Source: Roseateles sp. (lineage in GTDB: Bacteria > Pseudomonadota > Gammaproteobacteria > Burkholderiales > Burkholderiaceae_C). From it: a stretch of 64,000 nucleotides of DNA. The position numbers and the translations under genes were made by a program. Below are positions 36,938 to 45,295 of the stretch, piece by piece (the stretch's first letter is position 1; every line of letters begins with the position of its first letter). The DNA lies in contig NZ_JAFAGT010000033.1 in NCBI RefSeq assembly GCF_019237615.1, forward strand, positions 23,993 to 87,992. The letters run 5' to 3'. Below the pieces are notes generated by a model that did no database searches, had not been told where the DNA came from, and saw nothing but the letters and a program-made list of their open reading frames with translations.

Positions 36938-38989
36938 ATGTCTCCCACCCAGCTCCTGCTCCCGTTGACCCTGGCGCTCGCCGCCGCGCTGCCCATGAGC
37001 TCGCTCGCCGCCGACGCGCGCAAGGCCGCCGTCACCGTGGGCGACACGCCGCTGATCCCGCGCGCCGCGCTGTTCGGCAATCCGGTCAAGGCTGGCGCCC
37101 AGCTGAGCCCTGACGGCCAGTGGCTGTCGTGGATGGCGCCGGTGAACGGCGTGATGAACGTCTGGGTCGCGCCTGCGACCAAGCCGGAGGCCGCCAAGGC
37201 GGTCACCGACTCCAAGGACCGTCCCATCCCCGGGCACTTCTGGTCGGGCAACAGCGAGCAACTGCTGTTCGTCAAGGACAACGCCGGCGACGAGAACTTC
37301 CGCCTCTACGGCGTCGACGTGAAGACCGGCGCGCAGCGCGACTACACGCCCTTCGACAAGGTGCGCGTGCGCATGATGGGCGGTTCGCGCAAGCGCCTGG
37401 ACGAGGTGCTGGTCGGCATCAACAACCGTGACCCGCGCTGGCACGACGTGCACCTGCTGAACCTGAAGACCGGCGAGCTGAAGCTGGTCATGAAGGGCGA
37501 CGGCTTCGCCGGCTTCCAGAGCGACGACGACCTGCAGGTGCGCCTGGGCGCACGCCCGAACGCCGCCGGCGGCATGGACTACGTCCAGATCAAGGGTGGC
37601 GAGGCGGCCGACAAGCCCGTCCTGAGCACCAGCCTGGAAGACAACGCGACCGGCCCCATTGGTTACACCGTCGACGGCAAGACGCTGTACTGGACGGACT
37701 CGCGCGACCGCGATACCGCCGCCGTGTTCGCCGAGGACACCGTCACCGGCCAGCGCAAGCTGATCGCCGAGGATGCTCGCGCCGACCTCGGTGCGACGCT
37801 GCGCAACACCGTCACCGGCGAGGTGCAGGCCTATGCGGTCGACTACTTGACCACCGAGTGGCACTTCGTCGACAAGAGCCTGAAGGCCGATTTCGACTGG
37901 CTGCAGCAGCAGCTCGGCAAGGGCGAGGTCTTCGTCAGCAGCCGCACCCGCGCCGACGACAAGTGGATCGTCGGTATCGACCCGGTTTCCAAGGTGTCCG
38001 CCACCTATCTGTACGACCGCAAGGCAAAGAAGCTGTCGCCGCTGTACGTCGCCCGCCCCGAACTGCAGAACGCGCCGCTGGTGCCCATGCATGCGGTCGA
38101 GATCAAGGCCCGCGACGGCCTGACGCTGCCCAGCTATCTGACGTTGCCGCAGGGGGCGGACAAGAACGGCGACGGCAAGCCCGAGCAGGCCGTGCCCCTG
38201 GTGCTGCTGGTGCACGGCGGTCCCTGGGCGCGCGACGGCTACGGCTACAACGGCACGCACCAATGGCTGGCCAACCGAGGCTACGCGGTGCTGTCGGTGA
38301 ACTTCCGTGCCTCCACGGGCTTCGGCAAGAAGTTCCTGAACGCCGGCAACAAGCAATGGGGCCTGGCCATGCACGACGATCTGATCGACGCCGTGAACTG
38401 GGCCGTCAAGCAGGGCGTCACGAGCCCCGACAAGGTCGCCATCATGGGCGGCAGTTATGGCGGCTACGCGGCGCTGGCCGGCCTGACCTTCACGCCGACC
38501 ACCTTCGCCTGCGCGGTGGACATCGTCGGTCCGTCCAATCTGGAAACCCTGCTGGGCACCATCCCGCCCTACTGGGAAGCCGGCAAGAAGCAGATGTACA
38601 GCCGCATGGGCGATCCGACGACCGACGAGGGCAAGGCTGTCCTGCGCTCCGCCTCGCCGCTGTACAAGGCCGACCAGATCGTGCGTCCGCTGCTCATCGG
38701 CCAGGGGGCCAACGACCCGCGTGTGAAGCAGGCGGAATCGGACCAGATCGTCCAGGCCATGCAGGCCAGGAGCATCCCGGTCACCTATGTGCTCTACCCG
38801 GACGAGGGCCACGGCTTCGCCAAGCCGAACAACCGCATCGGCTTCAATGCGATCGCCGAGAGCTTCCTGGGCAGCTGCCTGGGCGGCCGCGTCGAGCCGC
38901 TGGGCGAGACGGTGCGGCAGTCCACCGCGCAGGTCGCGCACGGTGCCGACTTCCTGCCGGGCCTGAAGGCGGCCGCCGAGAAGAAGTAA
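36938..38989 (+). CDS. S9-family prolyl oligopeptidase-like serine peptidase
   Basis: A 683-residue exported peptidase. A signal peptide (LLLPLTLALAAALPMSSLAA) is followed by an N-terminal beta-propeller and a C-terminal alpha/beta-hydrolase domain. GGSYGGYAAL has the nucleophile serine, GANDPRV the aspartate and DEGHGFAKPNN the histidine. VLLVHGGPWARDGYGYN is the usual oxyanion segment. S9C acyl-aminoacyl/dipeptidyl peptidases have this layout. GAGG lies 7-10 bp before the ATG at 36938, which also gives a clean signal peptide; an in-frame ATG at 36896 lies before a small GGATC/GATCC hairpin. Likely periplasmic peptide turnover. Confidence 0.85.
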   Translation: MSPTQLLLPLTLALAAALPMSSLAADARKAAVTVGDTPLIPRAALFGNPVKAGAQLSPDGQWLSWMAPVNGVMNVWVAPATKPEAAKAVTDSKDRPIPGHFWSGNSEQLLFVKDNAGDENFRLYGVDVKTGAQRDYTPFDKVRVRMMGGSRKRLDEVLVGINNRDPRWHDVHLLNLKTGELKLVMKGDGFAGFQSDDDLQVRLGARPNAAGGMDYVQIKGGEAADKPVLSTSLEDNATGPIGYTVDGKTLYWTDSRDRDTAAVFAEDTVTGQRKLIAEDARADLGATLRNTVTGEVQAYAVDYLTTEWHFVDKSLKADFDWLQQQLGKGEVFVSSRTRADDKWIVGIDPVSKVSATYLYDRKAKKLSPLYVARPELQNAPLVPMHAVEIKARDGLTLPSYLTLPQGADKNGDGKPEQAVPLVLLVHGGPWARDGYGYNGTHQWLANRGYAVLSVNFRASTGFGKKFLNAGNKQWGLAMHDDLIDAVNWAVKQGVTSPDKVAIMGGSYGGYAALAGLTFTPTTFACAVDIVGPSNLETLLGTIPPYWEAGKKQMYSRMGDPTTDEGKAVLRSASPLYKADQIVRPLLIGQGANDPRVKQAESDQIVQAMQARSIPVTYVLYPDEGHGFAKPNNRIGFNAIAESFLGSCLGGRVEPLGETVRQSTAQVAHGADFLPGLKAAAEKK

Positions 38990-39005
38990 GTCGCTCCGAG
39001 CCGCT

Positions 39006-39031
39006 CGAGAAGGCCCTGCGGGGCCTTCTCG
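39006..39031. terminator. Bidirectional hairpin between S9 peptidase and ffh
   Basis: CGAGAAGGCCC (39006-39016) pairs perfectly with GGGCCTTCTCG (39021-39031) across a 4-base loop, 17 bp after the peptidase stop. The T-run is short (ATTTC). The two genes converge here, so it may end both transcripts. Confidence 0.65.
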
Positions 39032-39138
39032 CATTTCGGCGTCAACCAGCGCCAAGCCCATCCCGGGCATGCCTGGCGCCAGAGGCGCGAGGCGTCTTGC
39101 TGCAGTTGTCGGCGAGTGCGTGGGCACCCGCCACGGCG

Positions 39139-40512
39139 CTACATCAGGCCTTTCATGCCGCCCATGCGCTTCATCATCTTCATCAGGCCGCCGCCCTTCA
39201 TCTTCTTCATCATCTGCTGCATCTGGTCGAACTGATTCAGCAGGCGATTGACGTCCTGGATCTGCACGCCGGCGCCGGTGGCAATGCGGCGCTTGCGGCT
39301 GGCCTTGCTCTTGCCGTCCATTAGCAGCGCGGGCTGGGCGCGCTCCTTGGCGGTCATCGCACGCAGGATCCCCTCCATGCGCTTCATGTCGCGCTCGGCG
39401 CGGTCCATGTCGGCCTGGCCGGGCTGCTTGCTGCCCATCATGTTCTGCGGCAGCTTGTCCATCAGGCCTCCGAGGCCGCCCATCTTCTTCATCTGCGCGA
39501 TCTGCTGCAGGAAGTCGTTCAGGTCGAAGCCGCTACCGCTCTTGAGCTTCTCGGCCATGGCCTGGGCCGAGGCCAGGTCCACGCTCTGCGTGACCTGCTC
39601 CACCAGCGCCACGATGTCGCCCATGCCCAGCACGCGGCCGGCATGGCGCTCAGCGTCGAACACCTCCAGGCCGTCGATCTTCTCCGAGACACCGGCGAAC
39701 TTGATCGGCGCGCCGGTGATCTGGCGCACTGACAGCGCCGCACCGCCGCGCGAGTCGCCGTCCAGCTTGGTGAGGATGACGCCGGTAAGCGGCAGCGCCT
39801 CCTTGAAGGCCTTGGCGGTGTTGACCGCGTCCTGGCCCTGCATGGCGTCGACGACGAACAGCGTCTCGACCGGGTTCAGGACGCCGTGCAGCTCCTTGAT
39901 CTCAGCCATCAGCGCCTCGTCGATGGCCAGGCGGCCGGCCGTGTCGACCAGCAGCACGTCGACGTAGTGGCGGCGGGCGTAGTCCAGCGCGGCCAGTGCG
40001 ATGTCGCGCGGCTTCTGGTCGGGCGTGGACTCGAACCATTCGGCGCCGGCCTGGCGCGTGACCGTCTTCAGCTGCTCGATGGCGGCGGGACGGTAGACGT
40101 CGGCGGAGACCGTCAGCACCTTCTTCTTGCGCTTCTCGATCAGGTGCTTGGCGAGCTTGGCCGTCGTGGTCGTCTTGCCCGCGCCCTGCAGGCCGGCCAT
40201 CAGGATGACGGCGGGCGGCTGGGCGGCGAGGTTGATGTCGGCCACACCCTCGCCCATGGTCGCGGCGAGCTCCTTGTGCACGACCGAGACCAGCACCTGG
40301 CCCGGGTTCAGCGAGCCGACGACCTCCTGGCCCAGCGCCTTCTCCTTGACCCGCGCGACGAAGTCGCGAACGACGGGCAGGGCCACGTCGGCCTCCAGCA
40401 GGGCCATGCGCACTTCGCGCAGCATGTCCTGCACGTTGCTCTCGGTGATGCGGGCCTGGCCGCGCATCGTCTTCACGAGGCGACTCAGGCGGTCGGTGAG
40501 GTTGGAAGCCAT
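39139..40512 (-). CDS. ffh: Signal recognition particle protein Ffh
   Basis: A 457-residue SRP GTPase that binds signal sequences and 4.5S RNA and hands the ribosome to FtsY. The N domain is followed by the G domain (AGLQGAGKTTTTAKLAKHL, DVYRPAAIEQLK, DTAGRLAID, TKLDGDSRGGAALS) and a methionine-rich M domain whose RNA-binding part is SKASRKRRIATGAGVQIQDV; the tail is rich in Met, Lys and Gly (MMKKMKGGGLMKMMKRMGGM). Length is normal. It is divergent from ccsA, with only 56 bp between, and lies 2.3 kb from ftsY. No 4.5S RNA gene was seen. Confidence 0.97.
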   Translation of the reverse strand: MASNLTDRLSRLVKTMRGQARITESNVQDMLREVRMALLEADVALPVVRDFVARVKEKALGQEVVGSLNPGQVLVSVVHKELAATMGEGVADINLAAQPPAVILMAGLQGAGKTTTTAKLAKHLIEKRKKKVLTVSADVYRPAAIEQLKTVTRQAGAEWFESTPDQKPRDIALAALDYARRHYVDVLLVDTAGRLAIDEALMAEIKELHGVLNPVETLFVVDAMQGQDAVNTAKAFKEALPLTGVILTKLDGDSRGGAALSVRQITGAPIKFAGVSEKIDGLEVFDAERHAGRVLGMGDIVALVEQVTQSVDLASAQAMAEKLKSGSGFDLNDFLQQIAQMKKMGGLGGLMDKLPQNMMGSKQPGQADMDRAERDMKRMEGILRAMTAKERAQPALLMDGKSKASRKRRIATGAGVQIQDVNRLLNQFDQMQQMMKKMKGGGLMKMMKRMGGMKGLM

Positions 40513-40568
40513 GGGTCGGGGAGGGGCCGGTCCCGCAGAACGGCGGGGGCCAAAAGTACACTGCAGCC

Positions 40569-41444
40569 ATGAGTTTATCGCCCGCCCTTGTCGCAGATGT
40601 CGGAGGCGCCCAGGCCGTCGGGCCGGGCCTGGCGCTGGCGGTGGCCAGCGCGCTGGCGCTGCTGGGCTATGTCTGGGTGGGGCTGCTGCGCGCAGGCGTC
40701 CTGGAGGGCGACGCCGTCGTGCGGCGCCCGCTGCGTTCGGTGCCGCCCATGGCGCTGGGCTGGACGGCGCAGTTCGCGGCCCTGTTCATCGACATCAGCG
40801 GCTACGGCCTGACGACCCCCGGCGCGCGCTTCGGCTTTGCGCCGGCGCTGTCGATGACGATCTGGCTGGTGCTGACCGTCTATCTGATCGAAAGCCGCTT
40901 CCTGCCTCTGCACAGCGTGCGCCGCGTGCTGGCTTGGCTGGCCGCCGCCGCGGTGCTGCTGGCCTGGAGCTTCCCCGGCGAGAGCCGGCCGCTGGCGGCG
41001 TCGCCCTGGGCGCCGCTCCATTGGGTGCTGGGGTTGGCGTCCTACGGTCTGTTCGGGGTCGCCGTACTGCATGCGGCGCTGATGAACCGGGCCGAGGCGC
41101 GGCTGCGCCAGAAGCAGGCCGAGCCCGGCGGGCTGCCGCTGCTGCAGCTGGAGCGGCTGACCTTCCAGTTCGTGGCCGCCGGTGTCGGCGTGCTGTCGCT
41201 GGCCATCTTCCTGGGTTGGTGGTTCACGCCGACCTGGCATTGGGATCACAAGAACCTGCTTGCCGTGCTGGGCTGGCTGGTGCTGACGGGCCTGCTCGTT
41301 GGTCGGCGCATCTACGGCTGGCGCGGCCGGCGCGCCACGCGCTGGCTGTACGCCGGCGCGGCCCTGCTGCTGCTGTCCTATGCCGGCTCGCGCTTCGTGC
41401 TGGAGGTCATCCTGCAGCGCGGCGTCAACGGGGGCGGGGCATGA
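40569..41444 (+). CDS. ccsA: CcsA/YpjD-family inner-membrane cytochrome c assembly-type protein
   Basis: A 291-residue membrane protein with about eight hydrophobic segments. The signature region APLHWVLGLASYGLFGVAVL and GWWFTPTWHWDHKNLLAVLG, with conserved His and Trp residues, places it in the CcsA/YpjD/HemX group of heme-handling proteins. In beta-proteobacteria this gene regularly lies beside ffh and is not by itself proof of a System II cytochrome c pathway. Its stop overlaps the next start as ATGA, so it is co-transcribed with the PP0621 protein, pilS and pilR. Confidence 0.8.
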   Translation: MSLSPALVADVGGAQAVGPGLALAVASALALLGYVWVGLLRAGVLEGDAVVRRPLRSVPPMALGWTAQFAALFIDISGYGLTTPGARFGFAPALSMTIWLVLTVYLIESRFLPLHSVRRVLAWLAAAAVLLAWSFPGESRPLAASPWAPLHWVLGLASYGLFGVAVLHAALMNRAEARLRQKQAEPGGLPLLQLERLTFQFVAAGVGVLSLAIFLGWWFTPTWHWDHKNLLAVLGWLVLTGLLVGRRIYGWRGRRATRWLYAGAALLLLSYAGSRFVLEVILQRGVNGGGA

Positions 41445-41677
41445 AGTACTTGCTGCTGCTCCTGCTGCTGGGCGTCCTCTTCTTCGTGCTGGGCGCCAGG
41501 CGTGCCCGGCCGCGCGAGCCCGAGTCGCGCACGCCGCCGCCCGCTGCGCCGCAGGCCATGCTGCGCTGCGCCGAGTGCGGCGTGCACCTGCCCGCCGACG
41601 AGGCGCTGCCGGGCAAGGGTGGCGTGTTCTGCAGCACTGCGCACCGGGCCAGCTTCGAAGCCCGGGACCGGGCGTGA
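41441..41677 (+). CDS. PP0621-family small membrane/zinc-ribbon-like protein
   Basis: A 78-residue protein: one N-terminal membrane segment (KYLLLLLLLGVLFFVLGA), a charged linker, and MLRCAECGVHLPADEALPGK with CxxC plus a later Cys (GGVFCS) followed by HRASFEARD, a probable small metal-binding fold. This matches the PP0621 family, found between ccsA and pilS in many beta- and gamma-proteobacteria; its function is unknown to me. The ATG overlaps the ccsA stop, and its stop overlaps the pilS GTG. Confidence 0.8.
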   Translation: MKYLLLLLLLGVLFFVLGARRARPREPESRTPPPAAPQAMLRCAECGVHLPADEALPGKGGVFCSTAHRASFEARDRA

Positions 41678-43341
41678 GCGGCCTGGCGGGAGAGGGCGGC
41701 TGGTTCGTCGAGTCCGCGCCGGTCGAGCCGGCTGAGGGCAGCGCCAGCTTTGGCCGCCTGTATCGCGCCTTCGTAGCCGCGCGCGCGGCGCTGGGGCTGG
41801 CCCTGATCGCGGCCCAGCTGATCGCCGCGGCGCTGGGCACATCACCGGCCGCCTCGACGCTGGCGCTGAGCGCGTCCTACGCCGCGGCCGCGGTGGCGCT
41901 GTGGCTGCTGCCGCAGCTGCGCCGCGGCGCGTCGGCTCGCAACCTGGCGCGGATCAGCAGCCCGCATTGGTGGAGCGCCATCGGCATCGACCTGATCCTG
42001 TTCGGCGTGCTGCATGCGCTGGATTCCAGTGGCGTGAACTACGGCGTGCTGTTCGTAATGCCGGTGTTGATGGCGGCCGTGCTGTGCCCGCGCCTGCTGG
42101 CGCTGGCTACGGCGGCGATGGCGACGCTGGGCCTGCTGGGTGCTGCGGCCTGGTCGGTGCTGGCGGGCGCGGACGTGGGCCTGAAGACGACGCAGGCCGG
42201 GCTGGTGGGCAGTGGCCTGTTCGCCGTCAGCCTGCTGGCCGGCGAGCTGAGCGCACGCCTGGCCCGCGAGGAGAAAGCGGCGCGCGGCAGCCTGGCGCTG
42301 GCGCGCCAGCAGGAGCTGCTGAACCGCCTTGTCATCGACGAGATGCAGGAGGGTGTGCTGGTCGTCGACCGGCGCGGCCGCGTGCGGGCGATGAACCCGG
42401 CCTCGCGCGTGCTGCTCGGCGCAGCCAGCGGCGAGCTGAGCTGGCAACTGCGCGGCCGTGCTGACTGGCAGCCGCTGGTGCAGGCGCTGGAACAGGCCTA
42501 TGCCGGCGGCGCCGGCGCGGCGGGGACGGAGCTGGACGTGGCGCTGCCGCTGGACGGCGGGGCCAGCCGCAGCCTGCGCCTGCGCCTGCGCTTCACGCGC
42601 CAGCGCGAGGGTAGTGAGGAGTTGTGCGTGCTGTTCGTGGAAGACAACCGCGAGCTGCTGGCGCGCACCCGCCAGGAGAAGCTGGCCGCCATGGGCCGGG
42701 TGTCGGCCGGCATCGCGCACGAGATCCGCAACCCGCTGGCGGCCATCGCGCAGGCCAATGCACTGCTGGCCGAGGATGCCAGCGGAGCTCGCGCGGAGCA
42801 GCTGACGCGCATGGTGGCGTCCAATGTGCAGCGGCTCAAGCGCCTCGTCGACGACGTCGGCGAGCTGGCACCCAGCGTGCAGCCCGCCACACTGAGCCTG
42901 GATGTCAGCGCGCTGGTGCAGGAGACCTGCGAGGACTGGGCCCTGGTCAACGGCGTGGCGCCGGGCACGCAGGGCCGCTTCCTGCTGCAGATCGCGGCGC
43001 CGGGGCTGAGGGGCTTGTTCGACGCCGAGCATCTGCGCCGCATCCTCGTCAACCTGCTGGACAACGCGCACCGTCATGCCGACGCAGTCCCGGGCGCGAT
43101 CCGGGTCACGCTGGCGCGCCAGGGCGAGGGGCTGGACCTCGTCGTGCGCAGCGTCGGTGCGCCGGTGACCATGGAGATCGAGCGCCACCTCTTTGAGCCC
43201 TTCTTCTCGACGCGCAGCCGCGGCTCGGGGCTAGGCCTCTATATTTGCCGGGAACTTTGCGAGCGCCATGGCGCCCGCATCGAGTACCGCCGCGCCGCCG
43301 ATGCGGCCGCCAACGAGTTCTGCGTCCGATTGCGCACATGA
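41674..43341 (+). CDS. pilS: Two-component sensor histidine kinase PilS
   Basis: A 555-residue kinase. Six hydrophobic segments (about 30-195) form the PilS-type membrane sensor, followed by a short PAS-like region (VIDEMQEGVLVVDRRGRVRA), the H-box GIAHEIRNPLAAIAQ and an ATPase domain (ILVNLLDNAHRHAD, SRGSGLGLYICRELCERHGA). PilS senses pilin level in the membrane and controls PilR. The GTG start overlaps the previous stop (GTGA), which decides the start. The stop overlaps pilR as ATGA. Confidence 0.9.
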   Translation: MSGLAGEGGWFVESAPVEPAEGSASFGRLYRAFVAARAALGLALIAAQLIAAALGTSPAASTLALSASYAAAAVALWLLPQLRRGASARNLARISSPHWWSAIGIDLILFGVLHALDSSGVNYGVLFVMPVLMAAVLCPRLLALATAAMATLGLLGAAAWSVLAGADVGLKTTQAGLVGSGLFAVSLLAGELSARLAREEKAARGSLALARQQELLNRLVIDEMQEGVLVVDRRGRVRAMNPASRVLLGAASGELSWQLRGRADWQPLVQALEQAYAGGAGAAGTELDVALPLDGGASRSLRLRLRFTRQREGSEELCVLFVEDNRELLARTRQEKLAAMGRVSAGIAHEIRNPLAAIAQANALLAEDASGARAEQLTRMVASNVQRLKRLVDDVGELAPSVQPATLSLDVSALVQETCEDWALVNGVAPGTQGRFLLQIAAPGLRGLFDAEHLRRILVNLLDNAHRHADAVPGAIRVTLARQGEGLDLVVRSVGAPVTMEIERHLFEPFFSTRSRGSGLGLYICRELCERHGARIEYRRAADAAANEFCVRLRT

Positions 43342-44792
43342 CTACTGCCACGCTGCCGCGCCTGCTGGTCGTCGACGACGAGCCCGACCTGCGCACGCTC
43401 TACGAGCTGACGCTGCTCCGCGAGGGCTATGAGATCGACAGCGCCGGCTCCGTCGCCGACGCGCTGGCACAGCTGCAGGCCGCGACCTACAGCGCCGTCA
43501 TCACCGACATGAGGCTGCCCGACGGCTCGGGTCTGGAGCTGCTGCGCTGGCTGGAGCAGGCGGGCCGGCCGGAGAAGGCCGTCGTCATCACCGCATTCGG
43601 CTCGGCCGAGAACGCGGTGGAGGCGCTGAAGGCCGGCGCCTATGACTACCTGACCAAGCCGGTCGACCTGCGCCAGTTCCGCATCGTCGTCGGCTCGGCG
43701 CTGGGGCGGGTGGCACCGCCCGAGCTGGCGCCGGTGGCTGCAGCGCAGAAGCCGGCCGTGGCGCCGGCCTCGGCGCTGCGCCTGGTGGGCGAGTCGCCAG
43801 CCATGCGCGCGGTGCGTTCGCTGATCGACAAGGTCGGGCGCAGCATGGCACCGGTGCTGGTACAGGGCGAGTCGGGTACAGGCAAGGAGCTGGTCGCGCG
43901 CGCCATCCACGACCATGGCGCGCGCGCAGGCCAGCGCTTTGTCGCGGTCAACTGCGGTGCCATCCCCGAGAACCTGCTGGAGGCTGAGTTCTTCGGCTAC
44001 CGCAAGGGCGCCTTCACCGGCGCGAACGAGGATCGCGAGGGCTTCTTTCAGGCGGCCGACGGCGGCACGTTGTTCCTCGACGAGATCGGCGACCTGCCGC
44101 TGGCCATGCAGAGCAAGCTGCTGCGCGTGATCCAGGAGCGTTCGGTACGGCCGGTCGGTGCGACGAGCGAAAGCCCGGTGAACGTGCGAATCCTCAGTGC
44201 GACGCACAAGGACCTGGCGGCCGAGGTGGCGGCCGGCCGCTTCCGCCAGGATCTGTTCTACCGCCTCAACGTCATCCAGATCCGCGTGCCGCCGCTGCGC
44301 GAGCGGCTGGAGGATCTCGGCCTGATCGGGGCGCGCGTGCTGGCGCGCATCGCGCAGGACGCCGGCGTGTCGCCCACTCCGCGGCTGACGAACGGCGCGC
44401 TGCAGACACTGTCGCGCTACGCCTTCCCCGGCAATGTGCGTGAGCTGGAGAACTTGCTGCATCGGGCGCTGGCGCTCGCCGGCGGCGAGTGGATAGACAC
44501 CGACGACCTCGGCCTGCCCGAGGCACTGCTGGACGAGGACCGCAGCGAGTCGCAGTTCGCCGCGCTTGAGGCGCCTCTGGCCGTCGAGCCTGGGGGCGAG
44601 GGGCTGCTGCTGCAGGAAGAGCTGCCCAGTGACCTGGCTCGTTATCTCGACGAGGTCGAGCGCGGCATCCTGCTGCGTGCGCTGGAACTGCACCGCTTCA
44701 ACCGCACCGCGGCGGCGGCCAGCCTCGGGTTGTCGCTACGGCAGATCCGCTACCGCATGGCACGGCTGGCGATCTCGGCGGGCGATTGCTGA
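43338..44792 (+). CDS. pilR: Sigma-54-dependent response regulator PilR
   Basis: A 484-residue NtrC-type regulator of type IV pilin transcription. The receiver domain (LLVVDDEPDLRTLYEL, ITDMRLPDGSG with the phospho-acceptor Asp, YLTKPVD) is followed by an AAA+ domain with Walker A GESGTGKE, the sigma-54 contact motif KGAFTGA and LFLDEIGDLP, then a Fis-type helix-turn-helix (RTAAAASLGLSLRQIRYRMA). It is last in the ccsA-PP0621-pilS-pilR chain. No pilA gene is in the window. Confidence 0.93.
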   Translation: MTTATLPRLLVVDDEPDLRTLYELTLLREGYEIDSAGSVADALAQLQAATYSAVITDMRLPDGSGLELLRWLEQAGRPEKAVVITAFGSAENAVEALKAGAYDYLTKPVDLRQFRIVVGSALGRVAPPELAPVAAAQKPAVAPASALRLVGESPAMRAVRSLIDKVGRSMAPVLVQGESGTGKELVARAIHDHGARAGQRFVAVNCGAIPENLLEAEFFGYRKGAFTGANEDREGFFQAADGGTLFLDEIGDLPLAMQSKLLRVIQERSVRPVGATSESPVNVRILSATHKDLAAEVAAGRFRQDLFYRLNVIQIRVPPLRERLEDLGLIGARVLARIAQDAGVSPTPRLTNGALQTLSRYAFPGNVRELENLLHRALALAGGEWIDTDDLGLPEALLDEDRSESQFAALEAPLAVEPGGEGLLLQEELPSDLARYLDEVERGILLRALELHRFNRTAAAASLGLSLRQIRYRMARLAISAGDC

Positions 44793-44803
44793 GGGGCAGA
44801 GAA

Positions 44804-44822
44804 AAATCCCGTCTCGGGATTT
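44804..44822 (+). terminator. Hairpin after pilR
   Basis: AAATCCCG (44804-44811) pairs with CGGGATTT (44815-44822) around TCT, 12 bp after the pilR stop. The trailing TTT is part of the stem, so it may work as a short intrinsic terminator. Confidence 0.5.
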
Positions 44823-44881
44823 GCCCGGCTTGAATCCCGTGTGACCGGTGCGGCGGCTGCCGCGACGGCCCGGTAAACCCA

Positions 44882-44933
44882 GCATTGGCGCGGCCTCGCG
44901 ACCCGCTTCGGCCCGCCAGCCCAGCGCCAATGC
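44882..44933. other. Long-loop inverted repeat in the pilR-nrdA gap
   Basis: GCATTGGCGC (44882-44891) and GCGCCAATGC (44924-44933) are perfect 10-bp inverted arms with a 32-base loop; CCC and GGG just outside extend the stem past a one-base bulge. It lies in the 503-bp gap, before the NrdR region. It could be a second transcription stop or a structured element; no gene is recognised in it. Confidence 0.45.
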
Positions 44934-45017
44934 GGGCCGAGCAGGCCGACCCCCGATCTGATCGGCCCCAGGTGGTCGTTAGGGGTGGTTTTCAGGCCCG
45001 CCGACGGCCCGGGTTTG

Positions 45018-45033
45018 ACACTAGGGGTAGTGC
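45018..45033. promoter_or_regulatory. NrdR box 1 (nrdA promoter)
   Basis: ACACTAGGGGTAGTGC matches the ends of the NrdR box (ACACTA...TAGTGT type). It is exactly 31 bp, about three helical turns, before box 2, the spacing usual for NrdR, the ATP/dATP-sensing repressor of ribonucleotide reductase genes. Confidence 0.85.
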
Positions 45034-45062
45034 TTGAGGGGGGTGCTGGCCATAGATATAGT
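45034..45062 (+). promoter_or_regulatory. Sigma-70 promoter of nrdA
   Basis: TTGAGG (45034-45039) and TATAGT (45057-45062) are 17 bp apart. The -10 lies inside NrdR box 2 and the -35 directly follows box 1, so a bound NrdR would block polymerase. The start would fall near 45069, leaving a leader of about 225 bases before the nrdA ATG. Confidence 0.7.
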
Positions 45063-45064
45063 GT
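45049..45064. promoter_or_regulatory. NrdR box 2 (overlaps nrdA -10)
   Basis: GCCATAGATATAGTGT, read on the other strand ACACTATATCTATGGC, is a close match to the NrdR consensus ACACTATATCT. It overlaps the -10 element TATAGT and pairs with box 1 at 31-bp spacing. Confidence 0.9.
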
Positions 45065-45295
45065 CCCCTCGTGATATCCTGCTGACCCAGTCGATCCCAT
45101 GACCACTCCCCCGGATTCGCTGTTTGCTGCGGCTTGGCTGCAGCGGCATTGCGCCCGAGGACCCAGCCGGAATGCCGGCCTGGCAATGGAGCGGCAGGGA
45201 CGAAACACCCCCACCGAAGCAACGCACGATGCGCTGGCCCGCCTCCGGGTTGCTGCCGCGCATTGGCCCGTCATTTCTTGATAAAGGATCCCCTC

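Noticed and set aside
39033..39138. 4.5S RNA or tRNA gene near ffh
   Set aside because: No cloverleaf or SRP RNA hairpin motif could be read in the gap.
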